A stretch of DNA of 64,000 nt. It comes from Oscillospiraceae bacterium (GTDB taxonomy: Bacteria > Bacillota > Clostridia > Oscillospirales > Oscillospiraceae). The number at the start of each line of letters is the position of its first letter. Positions within the stretch are counted from its first letter, which is position 1. The DNA is taken from assembly GCA_022793095.1 (NCBI GenBank), contig JAAWCD010000003.1, positions 1 to 64,000 on the forward strand, read 5' to 3'. The translations under genes and the position numbers were made by a program. Positions 16,310-24,046 of this stretch are shown here, piece after piece. Below the pieces are notes generated by a model. The model was not told where the DNA came from, searched no databases, and was given only the letters and a program-made list of their open reading frames with translations.

Positions 16310-16356
16310 TTGACAAACTAGAACGCTTGTTGTATATTTATCTCGAACAAAGGTTC
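16310..16356 (+). promoter_or_regulatory. SOS-type promoter with LexA box
   Basis: Consensus TTGACA (16310-16315), 17 bases, TATATT (16333-16338). A perfect GAAC-N4-GTTC LexA box lies at 16345-16356, over the expected start of transcription, and a one-mismatch copy (GAAC-N4-GTTG, 16321-16332) fills the spacer. Confidence 0.75.
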
Positions 16357-16398
16357 TTGTTACATTCACTTCCGCAACGATGAACAGGAGGGGAACTC

Positions 16399-16659
16399 AT
16401 GCGAACGGTCCACACTTCTAAAAAATCCGCTGACAGCCGCCGTAATACGGTGGTTGATCTACAGGAATACCGCCACAAGCTGGAGGCGGTGGACGGTTCC
16501 CTGGCACTGGACGCTCCGCCCGAGGCTCCGGCCCGCCGCCCGGTCCGCGCTTCCCGCCGGGCCCGCCGCCGCAGGACTCTGTCCGACTGGCTGGAAGCCG
16601 CCGCGACAGTGATTTTGATTGCTGTGGCGGTGACGGTATGGCTTCAACTGATGTTTTAA
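16399..16659 (+). CDS. Small membrane protein under LexA control
   Basis: An 86-residue protein with a basic, Pro/Arg-rich cytoplasmic part (RRPVRASRRARRRR near 47-60) and one C-terminal membrane helix (about 65-84). I do not recognise a family. ATG 16399 follows AGGAGGGGAACTC. The LexA box upstream implies induction by DNA damage, and a small SOS-induced membrane protein is reminiscent of the division inhibitor YneA of Bacillus; unlike YneA it has no LysM domain and its helix is at the C-terminus, so the comparison is about context only. Confidence 0.65.
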   Translation: MRTVHTSKKSADSRRNTVVDLQEYRHKLEAVDGSLALDAPPEAPARRPVRASRRARRRRTLSDWLEAAATVILIAVAVTVWLQLMF

Positions 16660-16688
16660 GCTGTTAAGGAGGATACAACGTTTCCGCC

Positions 16689-16796
16689 ATGGCTGGCCGG
16701 GAAGAAAACACCTGGTACAAGCCGGATGTCCGCATTGAATGCTGCACGGACGGCGTGCGCCCTGCCGTCGTTCGGGTGGAGGCGGAGGAGGAGTGA
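16689..16796 (+). CDS. Possible 35-residue protein downstream of the SOS gene
   Basis: A frame starting MAGREENTWYKPDVR and ending VRVEAEEE. TTAAGGAGG occurs upstream but 16 bases before the ATG, longer than usual. It could be a second small SOS-operon gene or the decayed start of a longer gene. I find no family. Confidence 0.35.
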   Translation: MAGREENTWYKPDVRIECCTDGVRPAVVRVEAEEE

Positions 16797-16833
16797 CCAT
16801 TTCCTCCCCTGTCATTGCATCCCCGATTTCATA

Positions 16834-16872
16834 GAGCTTATCCACAAATGAGGCAAGCTTGTGGATAAGCTC
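16834..16872. promoter_or_regulatory. Inverted pair of perfect DnaA boxes
   Basis: A 14-bp perfect inverted repeat GAGCTTATCCACAA / TTGTGGATAAGCTC with an 11-base loop. Each arm holds a consensus DnaA box (TTATCCACA at 16838-16846, and its complement at 16860-16868). It could be a DnaA binding or titration site, or simply a hairpin. Confidence 0.5.
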
Positions 16873-16903
16873 CAATCCGTTCCTCATTCCACCCGAAAGC
16901 GAA

Positions 16904-16943
16904 ACAAAGCGCCTGAGCTGTCACGACAGTTCAGGCGCTTTGT
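16904..16943. terminator. Bidirectional terminator-like hairpin
   Basis: An 18-bp stem ACAAAGCGCCTGAGCTGT pairs with 16926-16943 across a CACG loop, with one G-U pair. It ends the SOS transcript or shields the M23 promoter region. The rest of 16944-17188 holds no gene. Confidence 0.65.
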
Positions 16944-17188
16944 CATCTGGACCCATTCCGCCAGCCATCCCGGCCGCGCGATTGCACAGCCCCGCACCGT
17001 CTGGAAACGATCTCAGTACAGCGTATTATAGCACTTGTTCGGTTTTTTACAAGAATCAAAGTGAAAAAAATTCAACGAATCATTTGTGTCCAAATTGTAA
17101 ATAAAGACGGTTTTCATGAAAATGTCCTTGTAGAAAAGACAAATGTTTGCCCTTGAAGCTTTTTTGTCCGGCCGGCGCAGAAAAAGAC

Positions 17189-17240
17189 TTGACGGGAAAG
17201 AAAAAATTGTGTATAGTCTGGATTGTAACCGTTTTGTAAC
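17189..17240 (+). promoter_or_regulatory. Promoter of the M23 peptidase gene with a WalR-type box
   Basis: TTGACG (17189-17194), 17 bases, TATAGT (17212-17217). Just downstream, TGTAAC-N5-TGTAAC (17224-17240) matches the WalR (YycF) box TGTWAH-N5-TGTWAH. A box at the transcription start would suit repression, as for some wall-hydrolase inhibitors in Bacillus. Confidence 0.65.
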
Positions 17241-17314
17241 CATTGATGAACACTGCTGATTTCAGCCGGGCCCCACGCATCCAAGCGGGGCGGCGGCTGG
17301 TGGAGGTTCCAATT

Positions 17315-18802
17315 ATGGACGAGATATTGCGTAAGCCCCGCTCAGAACATCCCCTGCCCAAGCCAGAGGCGGGAAAGAAACCGTCCGGACTGATTCCCGC
17401 GCTGGAGGACGCCGCCGTTCTGACAGGGCGGCAGGCGGGCCGGGTGCTGCATCGGGCCGAGGATGTGCTGTCCAAGCTGAAATTTGGGCGGGCGCCTTTT
17501 TTGGTGCTGTCGCTGCTGACGGGCCTGTTTTTTGTGCTGACCACCCTCTATTCGCCAAGCTATATTGTCACAGTGGACGGCGTGGAGCTGGGGGTCATTC
17601 ATGAGAAGACCGAGTTTGAGGGCGCGGTGGACCGGGTTGCCGCGCGTGCCAGTCAGATTCTGGGGTACAACTACCTGCTGGAGCCTGCGGTGGAGTACAC
17701 CTTTGCCCTGACGGAGAAGGACCAGTTCCCGCCGGTCAGCAATTTTGAGAATTACCTGTTTGACCAGATCGGCGAGGTTATGAAGACCTATGTGCTCCGG
17801 GTGAACGGGCAGATTATGGGCGCGTCGGTGAATCAGGCCGATTTGACGGAAATTCTGGACCGCATCTCGGCCCCCTACCTGACGGAGAACACCACGTCCC
17901 ATTCCTTTGTGGAGGACGTGGAGATCACCCACGAGTACACCGCCGCCGACATTGTGCAGGACATGGACGCGGTTTACGCCGCGTTGACGGTGAACACCAA
18001 CGGCGAGACCACCTATGAGGTGGTGCAGGGCGACACCTTTATGGCCATCGCCTACCGCAACGACATGAGCATGTCCGAGCTGGAGGCGCTGAATCCCGGC
18101 GTCACGCCGGAGATGCTGATGATCGGCCAGCTGATTAACGTCCGGGAGATCATCCCCTTCCTGTCGGTCAGCACGGTGGAGAACATCACCTATACGGAGG
18201 AGGTTCCCTGTCCGGTGGAGGATCAGGAGGATCCCGACATGTACACCGGCGACACTAAGATTCTGGTTCAGGGCGTGCCCGGACAGAATGAGGTGAACGC
18301 AGATGTTATCTATGTAAACGGCGTGGAGCGGGAACGGACCGTGCTGAGCACGGTGGTGCTCTCGGAGCCCACCACCACGGTTCGGGCGGTCGGCACCAAG
18401 GAGCGGCCCAAGACCATGCCCACCGGCAGCTTTGCCTGGCCGGTGTCCGGGCGGATTACCTCTAATTTCGGCTACCGGTATATCTTCGGCAGCACCAGCT
18501 ATCATTCCGGCCTGGATATCGCGGTGCCCTACGGGACCTCGATTCGGGCGGCGGACGGCGGCACGGTGACGTTTGCGGGCTACAAGGGAAGCTACGGCAA
18601 TCTGGTCACGATCAGCCACGGCAACGGAATGGTGACCTATTACGGGCACAACTCTCAGCTTCTGGTTTCCGCCGGAGACAAGGTGTACAAGGGTCAGGTC
18701 ATTGCTAAGGCCGGTTCCACAGGCCGGTCCACAGGCAGCCACTGTCACTTTGAGGTGCGGATTAACGGCACTGCGGTCAATCCCAGAGCCTACCTTCCCT
18801 GA
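17315..18802 (+). CDS. Membrane-anchored M23 murein endopeptidase with LysM and G5 domains
   Basis: A 495-residue cell-wall hydrolase. Cytoplasmic N-terminus, one membrane helix (about 60-80), an extracellular stalk, LysM (about 233-277), a G5 domain (about 289-368) and peptidase M23 (about 390-495) with zinc ligands HSGLD (397-401) and HCH (476-478). The intact motif implies an active zinc endopeptidase that cuts peptidoglycan cross-bridges. Start at 17315 because GTGGAGGTTCCAATT precedes it; a TTG-initiated form 24 codons longer is possible but poorly supported. A WalR-type box upstream fits the known control of wall hydrolases by WalKR. Confidence 0.9.
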   Translation: MDEILRKPRSEHPLPKPEAGKKPSGLIPALEDAAVLTGRQAGRVLHRAEDVLSKLKFGRAPFLVLSLLTGLFFVLTTLYSPSYIVTVDGVELGVIHEKTEFEGAVDRVAARASQILGYNYLLEPAVEYTFALTEKDQFPPVSNFENYLFDQIGEVMKTYVLRVNGQIMGASVNQADLTEILDRISAPYLTENTTSHSFVEDVEITHEYTAADIVQDMDAVYAALTVNTNGETTYEVVQGDTFMAIAYRNDMSMSELEALNPGVTPEMLMIGQLINVREIIPFLSVSTVENITYTEEVPCPVEDQEDPDMYTGDTKILVQGVPGQNEVNADVIYVNGVERERTVLSTVVLSEPTTTVRAVGTKERPKTMPTGSFAWPVSGRITSNFGYRYIFGSTSYHSGLDIAVPYGTSIRAADGGTVTFAGYKGSYGNLVTISHGNGMVTYYGHNSQLLVSAGDKVYKGQVIAKAGSTGRSTGSHCHFEVRINGTAVNPRAYLP

Positions 18803-18808
18803 TATATG

Positions 18809-18849
18809 AAAACGCGGCGCACATCTCAGACCGGTGTGCGCCGCGTTTT
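18809..18849. terminator. Bidirectional terminator between M23 gene and murC
   Basis: AAAACGCGGCGCACA pairs with TGTGCGCCGCGTTTT across an 11-base loop. It sits between the convergent M23 and murC genes. Confidence 0.9.
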
Positions 18850-18889
18850 GGGATCTGCCCAAGCCCGCTGGAGGGGAAAAAGAGGGGCT

Positions 18890-20266
18890 CTAAACTCTAT
18901 GTTCCAGGAAGGAAGACACCGTGTAAATGTCGCCTGCGCCGGCGGTCAGGATGAGGTCGCCGGGCTGGGCCAGGGCCTGGAGCCGGCTGGACACCTCCTC
19001 CAGCGTGGGGTAGAACTCCGCGCCGGGAATCCGGTCCGCCAGGTCCTTGGCCGAAATGCCGGCATCGTTATTCTCCCGGGCCGCGTAGATTTCCGCGAGA
19101 ATTGTGATATCCGGCGCGGCCAGCTCCCGGGCAAAGTCCTCAAACAGCGCTTTGGTCCGGCTGTAGGTGTGGGGCTGGAAGGCGCAGATCACCCGCTGGT
19201 AGCCCAGGCCCTTGGCGGCCTCCAGCAGGGCGTGGAGCTCACCGGGGTGGTGGGCGTAATCGTCGTAAATTTTCGCGCCGTTCCAGCTTCCCTTATACTC
19301 GAACCGCCGGCCCACGCCCTGGAAGCCGTTCAGCCCCTGCTCCACCGCCTCTGGCGCGACGCCCATGCAGATAGCGGCGGCAGCGGCGGCCAGGGCGTTC
19401 TTCACATTGTGGACGCCGGGCACCTGAAGGGAAATGTGGGTAAAATACTCCTTTTCGTAGAAGATATCAAAAGAGGGAAGGCCCTGCTCCACCCGCAGGT
19501 TATCGCAGTACACATCCGCGTACTCGCCCATGCCGAAGGTCATCATGGGCCGGTCCAAATTGGCCAGGGTGTCCATGGTGTTCTGGTCGTCGGCGTTGGC
19601 GATGACCATGCCGCCAGCGGGAACCAGGCTCGCGAAGGCGGAAAAAGAGCGCTCAACATCGTTCAAATCCTTGAAAAAGTCCAGGTGGTCGGCCTCGATA
19701 TTCAGAATCACCGCCACAGTAGGCCGGAAGGACAGGAAGGAATTGCAGTATTCGCAGGATTCCAGAATAATGGTATCTCCCTTGCCCACCCGGTGGCCGG
19801 CCCCCAGCAGAGGCAGGGTGCCGCCGATCATCACCGTGGGGTCGGCCTCGTCCGCCATGGCGATGTGGGTGCACATGGACGTGGTGGTGGTCTTGCCGTG
19901 GGTGCCGGAGATGCAGACCGCATGGCGGTAATCCCCCATCAGCGCCCCCCAGGCCTGGGCCCGCTCAAAGATGGGAATTCCCCCATCCAGGGCGGCGGCA
20001 ATCTCCGGATTTTCGTTATGGACGGCGGCTGTGCGGATGACCAGATCCGCGCCCTGGACATGTTCCGCCCGGTGCCCGATCTGGACCGTGATGCCCAGGG
20101 AGCGCAGATGCTCCACCGAAGCGCTCTCCCGCATGTCGGAGCCGCTGATCTCCATACCCATGCCATGAAGCACCTCCGCCAGCGGGGCCATGGAAACGCC
20201 GCCAATCCCCACCAGGTGGGCCCGGACGCCAGGCCGCAAATAGGGCTTCAATTCACTGACTGTCAT
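18890..20266 (-). CDS. murC: UDP-N-acetylmuramate--L-alanine ligase
   Basis: A 458-residue Mur ligase that adds L-Ala to UDP-MurNAc with ATP in the cytoplasm. An N-terminal Rossmann domain (GIGGVSMAPLA at 20-30), central ATP domain with GTHGKTTTT (121-129), ECEYCNSFL-like block and ADHLDFF, and a C-terminal domain with YDDYAHHPGE are all present. Length is standard. The ATG at 20266 follows GGGAGGGATTATAAGTA. It is alone, not in a dcw cluster, as is common for murC in this group. Its promoter is at 20341-20369, so a hairpin repeat falls in the 5' untranslated region. Confidence 0.95.
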   Translation of the reverse strand: MTVSELKPYLRPGVRAHLVGIGGVSMAPLAEVLHGMGMEISGSDMRESASVEHLRSLGITVQIGHRAEHVQGADLVIRTAAVHNENPEIAAALDGGIPIFERAQAWGALMGDYRHAVCISGTHGKTTTTSMCTHIAMADEADPTVMIGGTLPLLGAGHRVGKGDTIILESCEYCNSFLSFRPTVAVILNIEADHLDFFKDLNDVERSFSAFASLVPAGGMVIANADDQNTMDTLANLDRPMMTFGMGEYADVYCDNLRVEQGLPSFDIFYEKEYFTHISLQVPGVHNVKNALAAAAAAICMGVAPEAVEQGLNGFQGVGRRFEYKGSWNGAKIYDDYAHHPGELHALLEAAKGLGYQRVICAFQPHTYSRTKALFEDFARELAAPDITILAEIYAARENNDAGISAKDLADRIPGAEFYPTLEEVSSRLQALAQPGDLILTAGAGDIYTVSSFLEHRV

Positions 20267-20291
20267 TACTTATAATCCCTCCCAAAGTATC

Positions 20292-20329
20292 CTCTCTTTC
20301 TCAAGAGAAAAAGAAGCAAAAAGAGCGTT
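20292..20329. repeat. Hairpin repeat in the murC 5' untranslated region
   Basis: CTCTTTCTCAAGAGAAAAAGAAG, then GCAAAAAGAGCGTTC. The stem is shortened and shifted relative to other copies. Confidence 0.6.
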
Positions 20330-20340
20330 CATCGTTTGAC

Positions 20341-20369
20341 ATTATAATCCCTTTTTATCCTCTTTTCAA
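20341..20369 (-). promoter_or_regulatory. Promoter of murC
   Basis: Minus strand TTGAAA (20364-20369), 17 bases, TATAAT (20341-20346), 75 bases before the murC start. Confidence 0.7.
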
Positions 20370-20480
20370 GCCTGTGCAGGCTCAGAGCCTATATCCTCAA
20401 TATAGCCGTTTTTTCCAGTTTTGATACTGTGAAGCCAGCTGGCTTTCGCCTTCGCGCAATCTCCAGGAGAAAACAGCTTA

Positions 20481-20641
20481 GGCCTTGTTTGAAACATGTC
20501 AACATGCCCAAGCAGCGGTCCTTTTTCCGCCTGGGCGGCACAATTTTTTCTTGAAATCTTTTTGGATTCCTGCGAAAAAATTGTTTGCCAGACGAAAAAA
20601 TTCCTCGCTGTTGGGCACATTGCCATTGATCAAACAAGGCC
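20481..20641. mobile_element. 161-bp foldback (MITE-like) element
   Basis: The first and last roughly 74 bases are imperfect inverted copies of each other: both outer ends read GGCCTTGTTTGA inward, then CATGCCCAA/TGTGCCCAA, CAGCG and runs of ACAATTTTTTC. The whole could fold into one long hairpin with its tip near 20551-20570. It has no coding capacity. The rest of 20370-20480 holds no gene or clear signal. Confidence 0.7.
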
Positions 20642-20648
20642 CAATCAG

Positions 20649-20693
20649 CCTAAAGTTCTTTTTGCTTCTTCTTCTTTCAAGAAAAAGAAGAGA
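20649..20693. repeat. Hairpin repeat before cca
   Basis: CCTAAAGTTCTTTTTGC, then a stem CTTCTTCTTCTT/AAGAAAAAGAAG, ending at GAGAAAGGAGG, which is the cca ribosome site. Confidence 0.8.
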
Positions 20694-20708
20694 AAGGAGG
20701 CGCCCGGT

Positions 20709-21863
20709 ATGGCGCTCTGGCCAAGCTATGTGCAAACCTGCTTTGATACGCTGCGCCGCGCGGGGTATCAGGCCTACCTCGTGGGCGGCTGCGTCCGGGA
20801 CCTGACGCTGGGCCGGACTCCAGGCGACTACGATATGGCCACCAGCGCCCGGCCGGAGCAGGTCATAGCCCTCTTCCCCCGAACCTGCCCCACCGGCCTG
20901 AAGCACGGCACTGTCACCGTGGCCCTGGACGGCAACACCCTTGAAGTGACCACCTTCCGCGCTGAAAACCGCTACTCCGACGGCCGGCATCCGGACAGCG
21001 TGCGCTTCGTCTCCTCCCTGGAAGAGGACCTGGCCCGGCGGGACTTCACCATGAACGCCATGGCGTTGGGCGCGGACGAAGTCCTCCACGACCCCTTTCA
21101 GGGCCGGGCTGACCTGAAGGAGGGCCTCATCCGCTGCGTGGGCGAGGCGGAGCGGCGTTTTCAGGAGGATAGCCTCCGCATGCTTCGGGGACTGCGCTTC
21201 GCCGCTCAGCTGGACTTCCGCCTGGACCCGGAGACAGCCCGGGCCATGGGCCGCTGCGTCCGCCAGACAGACCATCTGTCCGCCGGGCGGGTCCGGGCAG
21301 AGGTGGAAAAGCTGATTTGCGCCCAGTCTCCCCAGCGGGGCGGGGAGCTGTTCTCCATGGGGCTGATGGACCGCTGGCTGCCCCGCCAGGCCGTTGACCT
21401 CACCGGCCTGACCCGGCTGGTCCCTGCGGCGCTGGAGCGGTGGGCCGGGCTGTGCGCCCTGTTGGAGGCGGAGCCGGGACCATTGCTGCAAAGCCTGAAA
21501 ACGGAAAAAAGTCTTATTTCCGCCGGGTCCGCCGGCTGGCGGCTCTGGAGAGGCGGCCTGCCAATGGACGGCTTGGGCTGGCGGAAGGCCCTGGCAGAGC
21601 TGGGCGAGGCGGGGTGCCGGGCCGCCGCGGCCATGGGTGACGTCTCCGGCGGCAATTTCCGGGCCCTGCTGGAGGAGACCTTGGATTCCGGGGCCTGCTG
21701 GACCGTGGGCGGGCTGGCGCTGTCCGGCGGAGCGCTGCGGGATCTGGGCTTTTCCGGTCCGGAGATCGGCCGGGTTCAGAGCGCGCTTCTGGAACATGTT
21801 CTGCGCTGCCCGGAGGACAACACCCCGGACCGGCTGAAGGAGCTGGCGGAGAAGCTGCGGTAA
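20709..21863 (+). CDS. cca: CCA-adding tRNA nucleotidyltransferase
   Basis: A 384-residue class II nucleotidyltransferase that builds or repairs the 3' CCA of tRNAs. The head holds LVGGCVRD (24-31) and the metal-binding GDYDM (39-43); next come RRDFTMNAMA, and EDSLRMLRGLRFAAQ in the neck, then a helical body and tail. The start at 20709 follows AAAGGAGGCGCCCGGT; the open frame upstream is repeat sequence. A terminator follows 10 bases after the stop, so this is a single-gene unit. Confidence 0.93.
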   Translation: MALWPSYVQTCFDTLRRAGYQAYLVGGCVRDLTLGRTPGDYDMATSARPEQVIALFPRTCPTGLKHGTVTVALDGNTLEVTTFRAENRYSDGRHPDSVRFVSSLEEDLARRDFTMNAMALGADEVLHDPFQGRADLKEGLIRCVGEAERRFQEDSLRMLRGLRFAAQLDFRLDPETARAMGRCVRQTDHLSAGRVRAEVEKLICAQSPQRGGELFSMGLMDRWLPRQAVDLTGLTRLVPAALERWAGLCALLEAEPGPLLQSLKTEKSLISAGSAGWRLWRGGLPMDGLGWRKALAELGEAGCRAAAAMGDVSGGNFRALLEETLDSGACWTVGGLALSGGALRDLGFSGPEIGRVQSALLEHVLRCPEDNTPDRLKELAEKLR

Positions 21864-21872
21864 GCGAAAATC

Positions 21873-21909
21873 GGGCGTCATTCCAATTTGCGGAATGACG
21901 CCTGTTTTT
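21873..21909 (+). terminator. Terminator of cca
   Basis: GGCGTCATTCC, seven-base loop, GGAATGACGCC, then TGTTTTTG. Confidence 0.9.
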
Positions 21910-21911
21910 GG

Positions 21912-21964
21912 TTGACCTATATCGAATATTGATATATACTATTGTATATCAATATTCGATATAG
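21912..21964 (+). promoter_or_regulatory. padR promoter overlapped by a perfect palindrome
   Basis: TTGACC (21912-21917), 17 bases, TATACT (21935-21940). Over it lies a perfect inverted repeat with 20-bp arms (21917-21936 and 21945-21964; arm begins CTATATCGAATATTG). PadR repressors bind AT-rich palindromes over their own promoters, so this is very probably the autoregulatory operator. Confidence 0.85.
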
Positions 21965-21976
21965 GGAGGTGGGACC

Positions 21977-22312
21977 GTGGCGCGGGCGAAGCTGGAGACC
22001 CTGACAGAGCAGATGTACTATGTCCTGCTGGCCCTGACCGATCCGGGCCATGGCTACGCCGTGATGGAACGGATTGAGGCCCTGTCCCGAAAGCGGGTTC
22101 AGGTGGGGCCGGGAACGCTGTACACCCTGCTGGCCCGGTTTGAAAAGGAGGGACTCATCGCACTGGTGAAGGAGGAGGACAAACGGAAGGTCTACCGGCT
22201 GACGGAACAGGGCTGGACCGTGCTCCGGAAGGAGTACGGCCGGCTGCGCCGGCAGGCGGAGGACGGCGCGGCGATTCTGGGAGGGGAGAATCATGAAAAA
22301 AACGACGGCTGA
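21977..22312 (+). CDS. PadR-family transcriptional repressor
   Basis: A 111-residue winged-helix regulator. LLALTDPGHGYAVMERIE and the wing GPGTLYTLLARFEKEGLI are diagnostic for PadR. GTG start at 21977 with GGGAGGTGGGACC before it. The 20-bp-arm palindrome upstream is its likely operator. Its 3' end overlaps the start of the DUF2812 remnant by 20 bases, and the DUF2812 membrane protein follows, the usual PadR-DUF2812 operon; the inducer is unknown. Confidence 0.9.
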   Translation: MARAKLETLTEQMYYVLLALTDPGHGYAVMERIEALSRKRVQVGPGTLYTLLARFEKEGLIALVKEEDKRKVYRLTEQGWTVLRKEYGRLRRQAEDGAAILGGENHEKNDG

Positions 22313-22511
22313 GCCGATGGAGACGAAGCGGTTCTGGTGCCGCTTTGACCCAGCAGACTTCAAGGGCGTGCAGGACTACCTGAATGAAAAGGCGGCCCAG
22401 GGCTGGGAGCTGGTCAATGCGGACGGATTTTTTACGGCAAAGTTTGCCCGGACGGAAGGCAAATGTTCTGAGGCAAGCCCCCGCCCTACTGTGCTCCGTT
22501 CTGACAGATAA
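22293..22511 (+). pseudogene. Truncated DUF2812 protein (remnant)
   Basis: The 72-residue frame starts KKTTAEPMETKRFWCRF and contains DFKGVQDYLNEKAAQGWELV, nearly the same as the N-terminal DUF2812 segment of the next gene (DFKGVQRYLNRLAAQGWELV). After FAKFARTE homology ends abruptly and the last 16 codons are non-homologous, including the short repeat at 22472-22489. It looks like a tandem duplicate cut by insertion or deletion. The N-terminal 50 residues may still be translated, since a GGGAGGGGAGAATC ribosome site is intact. Confidence 0.7.
22472..22489 (+). repeat. Short interspersed repeat, copy 2
   Basis: GGCAAGCCCCCGCCCTAC, one base different from minus-strand 3674-3691. It lies exactly where the DUF2812 remnant loses homology. 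Confidence 0.45.
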
Positions 22512-22519
22512 TTGAGGAA

Positions 22520-23932
22520 GTGATTGACGTGGGCAAGACAAAACATAAATTTCTCTACTTCACCACCGGCGACTTCAAGGGCGTGCAGCGCTATTTGAAC
22601 CGTCTGGCGGCTCAGGGCTGGGAGCTGGTGTCCACGGACCACCTGCTCACCGGGGAATTCATCCCCACCAACCGGACGGAGCTGACCTACTATGTGGACC
22701 TGGCGCCGCCCAGGGAGGACGAGCAGGACCGTCTGGCCTATCTCCGGCTGTGCGAGGACGCGGGGTGGGAGCTGGTGGGGACCACCAACCAAATGCGGAT
22801 TTTCAAGTCCCTGCCCTGCCGCCGCCCCGTGCCGGTGCAGACGGACGGGGAGCTGGAGGCGGGAAATTTCCAGCGGTACACCCGCCGGCGGCTGGTGGAA
22901 AGCTTGCTCTGCCTGCTGTTGGTGCTGGTGCTGAACCTGCTGCCCGCTCTGGCCATTCAAGGCGGGGAGGGAATGTTAAGGAACCTGCGGGAAGATGTGC
23001 TCCACAGATGGTACACGAGCTGGTTTTGGGACGCCTGCCTTGTGATTCTGCCGCTGCTGGCGGTGGGACTGGCCCTCAGCGGCATCAATCATCTGGCGGT
23101 CACGCTCTGGTCCCGGCGATCTGTGCGGAAGCGGGGGACGCTGCCCGCGCCGCCCTGGCCCCTTATGCTGGCCCACAGCGCAGGTTCCCTGCTCTGCCTG
23201 CTGTTTACAGTGGCAATTCTGGCCAGCGTGGCGGCGGATGGGCTGGCCACGGGAAACATGTATGCGGCTTACCTCTGGGTGGTGATTTGGCTCGGTTGGC
23301 TGCTGCTGGAAGTCTTTGTGGAGGTCAGCGGCAGGACCTACACCAAAGGGCAAAAGCGGGCTATGCTGAAATTCGCCGCAGTGCTGGCGGCGGTCTTGGC
23401 CGGGCTGGTCCTGCTGGACTGGAAAGGCCCCTGGCAGAAGTACAGCGCCGCCGCGCTGAGCAGTGGAACGGACGTGACCGGCGCGATCTGGCGGCAGGAG
23501 GTGTCCGGCCAGCCGGTGGTTCAGCAGGAGGATTTCGGATGGAACCGAAACCTGTTTTCCGCGGAGTATCAGCACGGAACCTCCCTGTTTTCCAGCTGGT
23601 GGACCTATTCGGAGGATGTAATCGGAGAAGGGCCGCTGGAGAGCCGGTATTACCGCTGCCGCACGGAGGAAACCGCCCGCCGGGTGGCGGAGGATCTGGT
23701 AATCCAGGCGGCCCAGGGCGGCCGGTATCATCTGCGGCATACCTATGAGCTGGAGCCGGTGGCGCTGGAGGGCTTTGACGGGAGCTGGTACGGGGTCCAC
23801 CGGACGGAGGACGGGGAGACCAGCAGTGCGCTGGTGCTCCGGCAGGGAAAGCGGGTGGCGCTGATTTCCGCGCCGGCGGAGCTGATGAGGGAGGACCTAT
23901 TGGAAATCGTACGCCGTGAGTTGGGGCTTTGA
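22520..23932 (+). CDS. DUF2812 membrane protein
   Basis: A 470-residue protein with a cytoplasmic N-terminal DUF2812 part (about 5-115; two WEL(V) repeats around GDFKGVQRYLN and EDAGWELVGTTNQM), then five membrane segments between about 130 and 300, and a 160-residue C-terminal extracytoplasmic or soluble domain ending VRRELGL. DUF2812 genes sit behind padR genes in many Firmicutes; function unknown. GTG at 22520 is listed; a GTG at 22529 has a better-spaced GAGGAAG site. The first 50 residues duplicate the remnant just upstream. Confidence 0.8.
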   Translation: MIDVGKTKHKFLYFTTGDFKGVQRYLNRLAAQGWELVSTDHLLTGEFIPTNRTELTYYVDLAPPREDEQDRLAYLRLCEDAGWELVGTTNQMRIFKSLPCRRPVPVQTDGELEAGNFQRYTRRRLVESLLCLLLVLVLNLLPALAIQGGEGMLRNLREDVLHRWYTSWFWDACLVILPLLAVGLALSGINHLAVTLWSRRSVRKRGTLPAPPWPLMLAHSAGSLLCLLFTVAILASVAADGLATGNMYAAYLWVVIWLGWLLLEVFVEVSGRTYTKGQKRAMLKFAAVLAAVLAGLVLLDWKGPWQKYSAAALSSGTDVTGAIWRQEVSGQPVVQQEDFGWNRNLFSAEYQHGTSLFSSWWTYSEDVIGEGPLESRYYRCRTEETARRVAEDLVIQAAQGGRYHLRHTYELEPVALEGFDGSWYGVHRTEDGETSSALVLRQGKRVALISAPAELMREDLLEIVRRELGL

Positions 23933-23962
23933 GGCGGTCTGTGAGAAAATTTCCCGTTCGTC

Positions 23963-23991
23963 TTGCACAGGGGGTCCTTTTCGGTTATAAT
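23963..23991 (+). promoter_or_regulatory. Promoter of the 72-residue protein gene
   Basis: TTGCAC (23963-23968), 17 bases, TATAAT (23986-23991). Confidence 0.75.
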
Positions 23992-24046
23992 AGACCCCGT
24001 TGGACGAGATCCGGCAGTACAACTGACATAAAGCGAGGGATTTCCA

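Noticed and set aside
16834..16872. Chromosomal replication origin
   Set aside because: Only two DnaA boxes, no AT-rich unwinding region, and no dnaA, dnaN or gidA nearby.
20481..20641. Small open frames across the foldback element
   Set aside because: They read through the inverted arms into cca or the opposite strand and have no ribosome site or motif.
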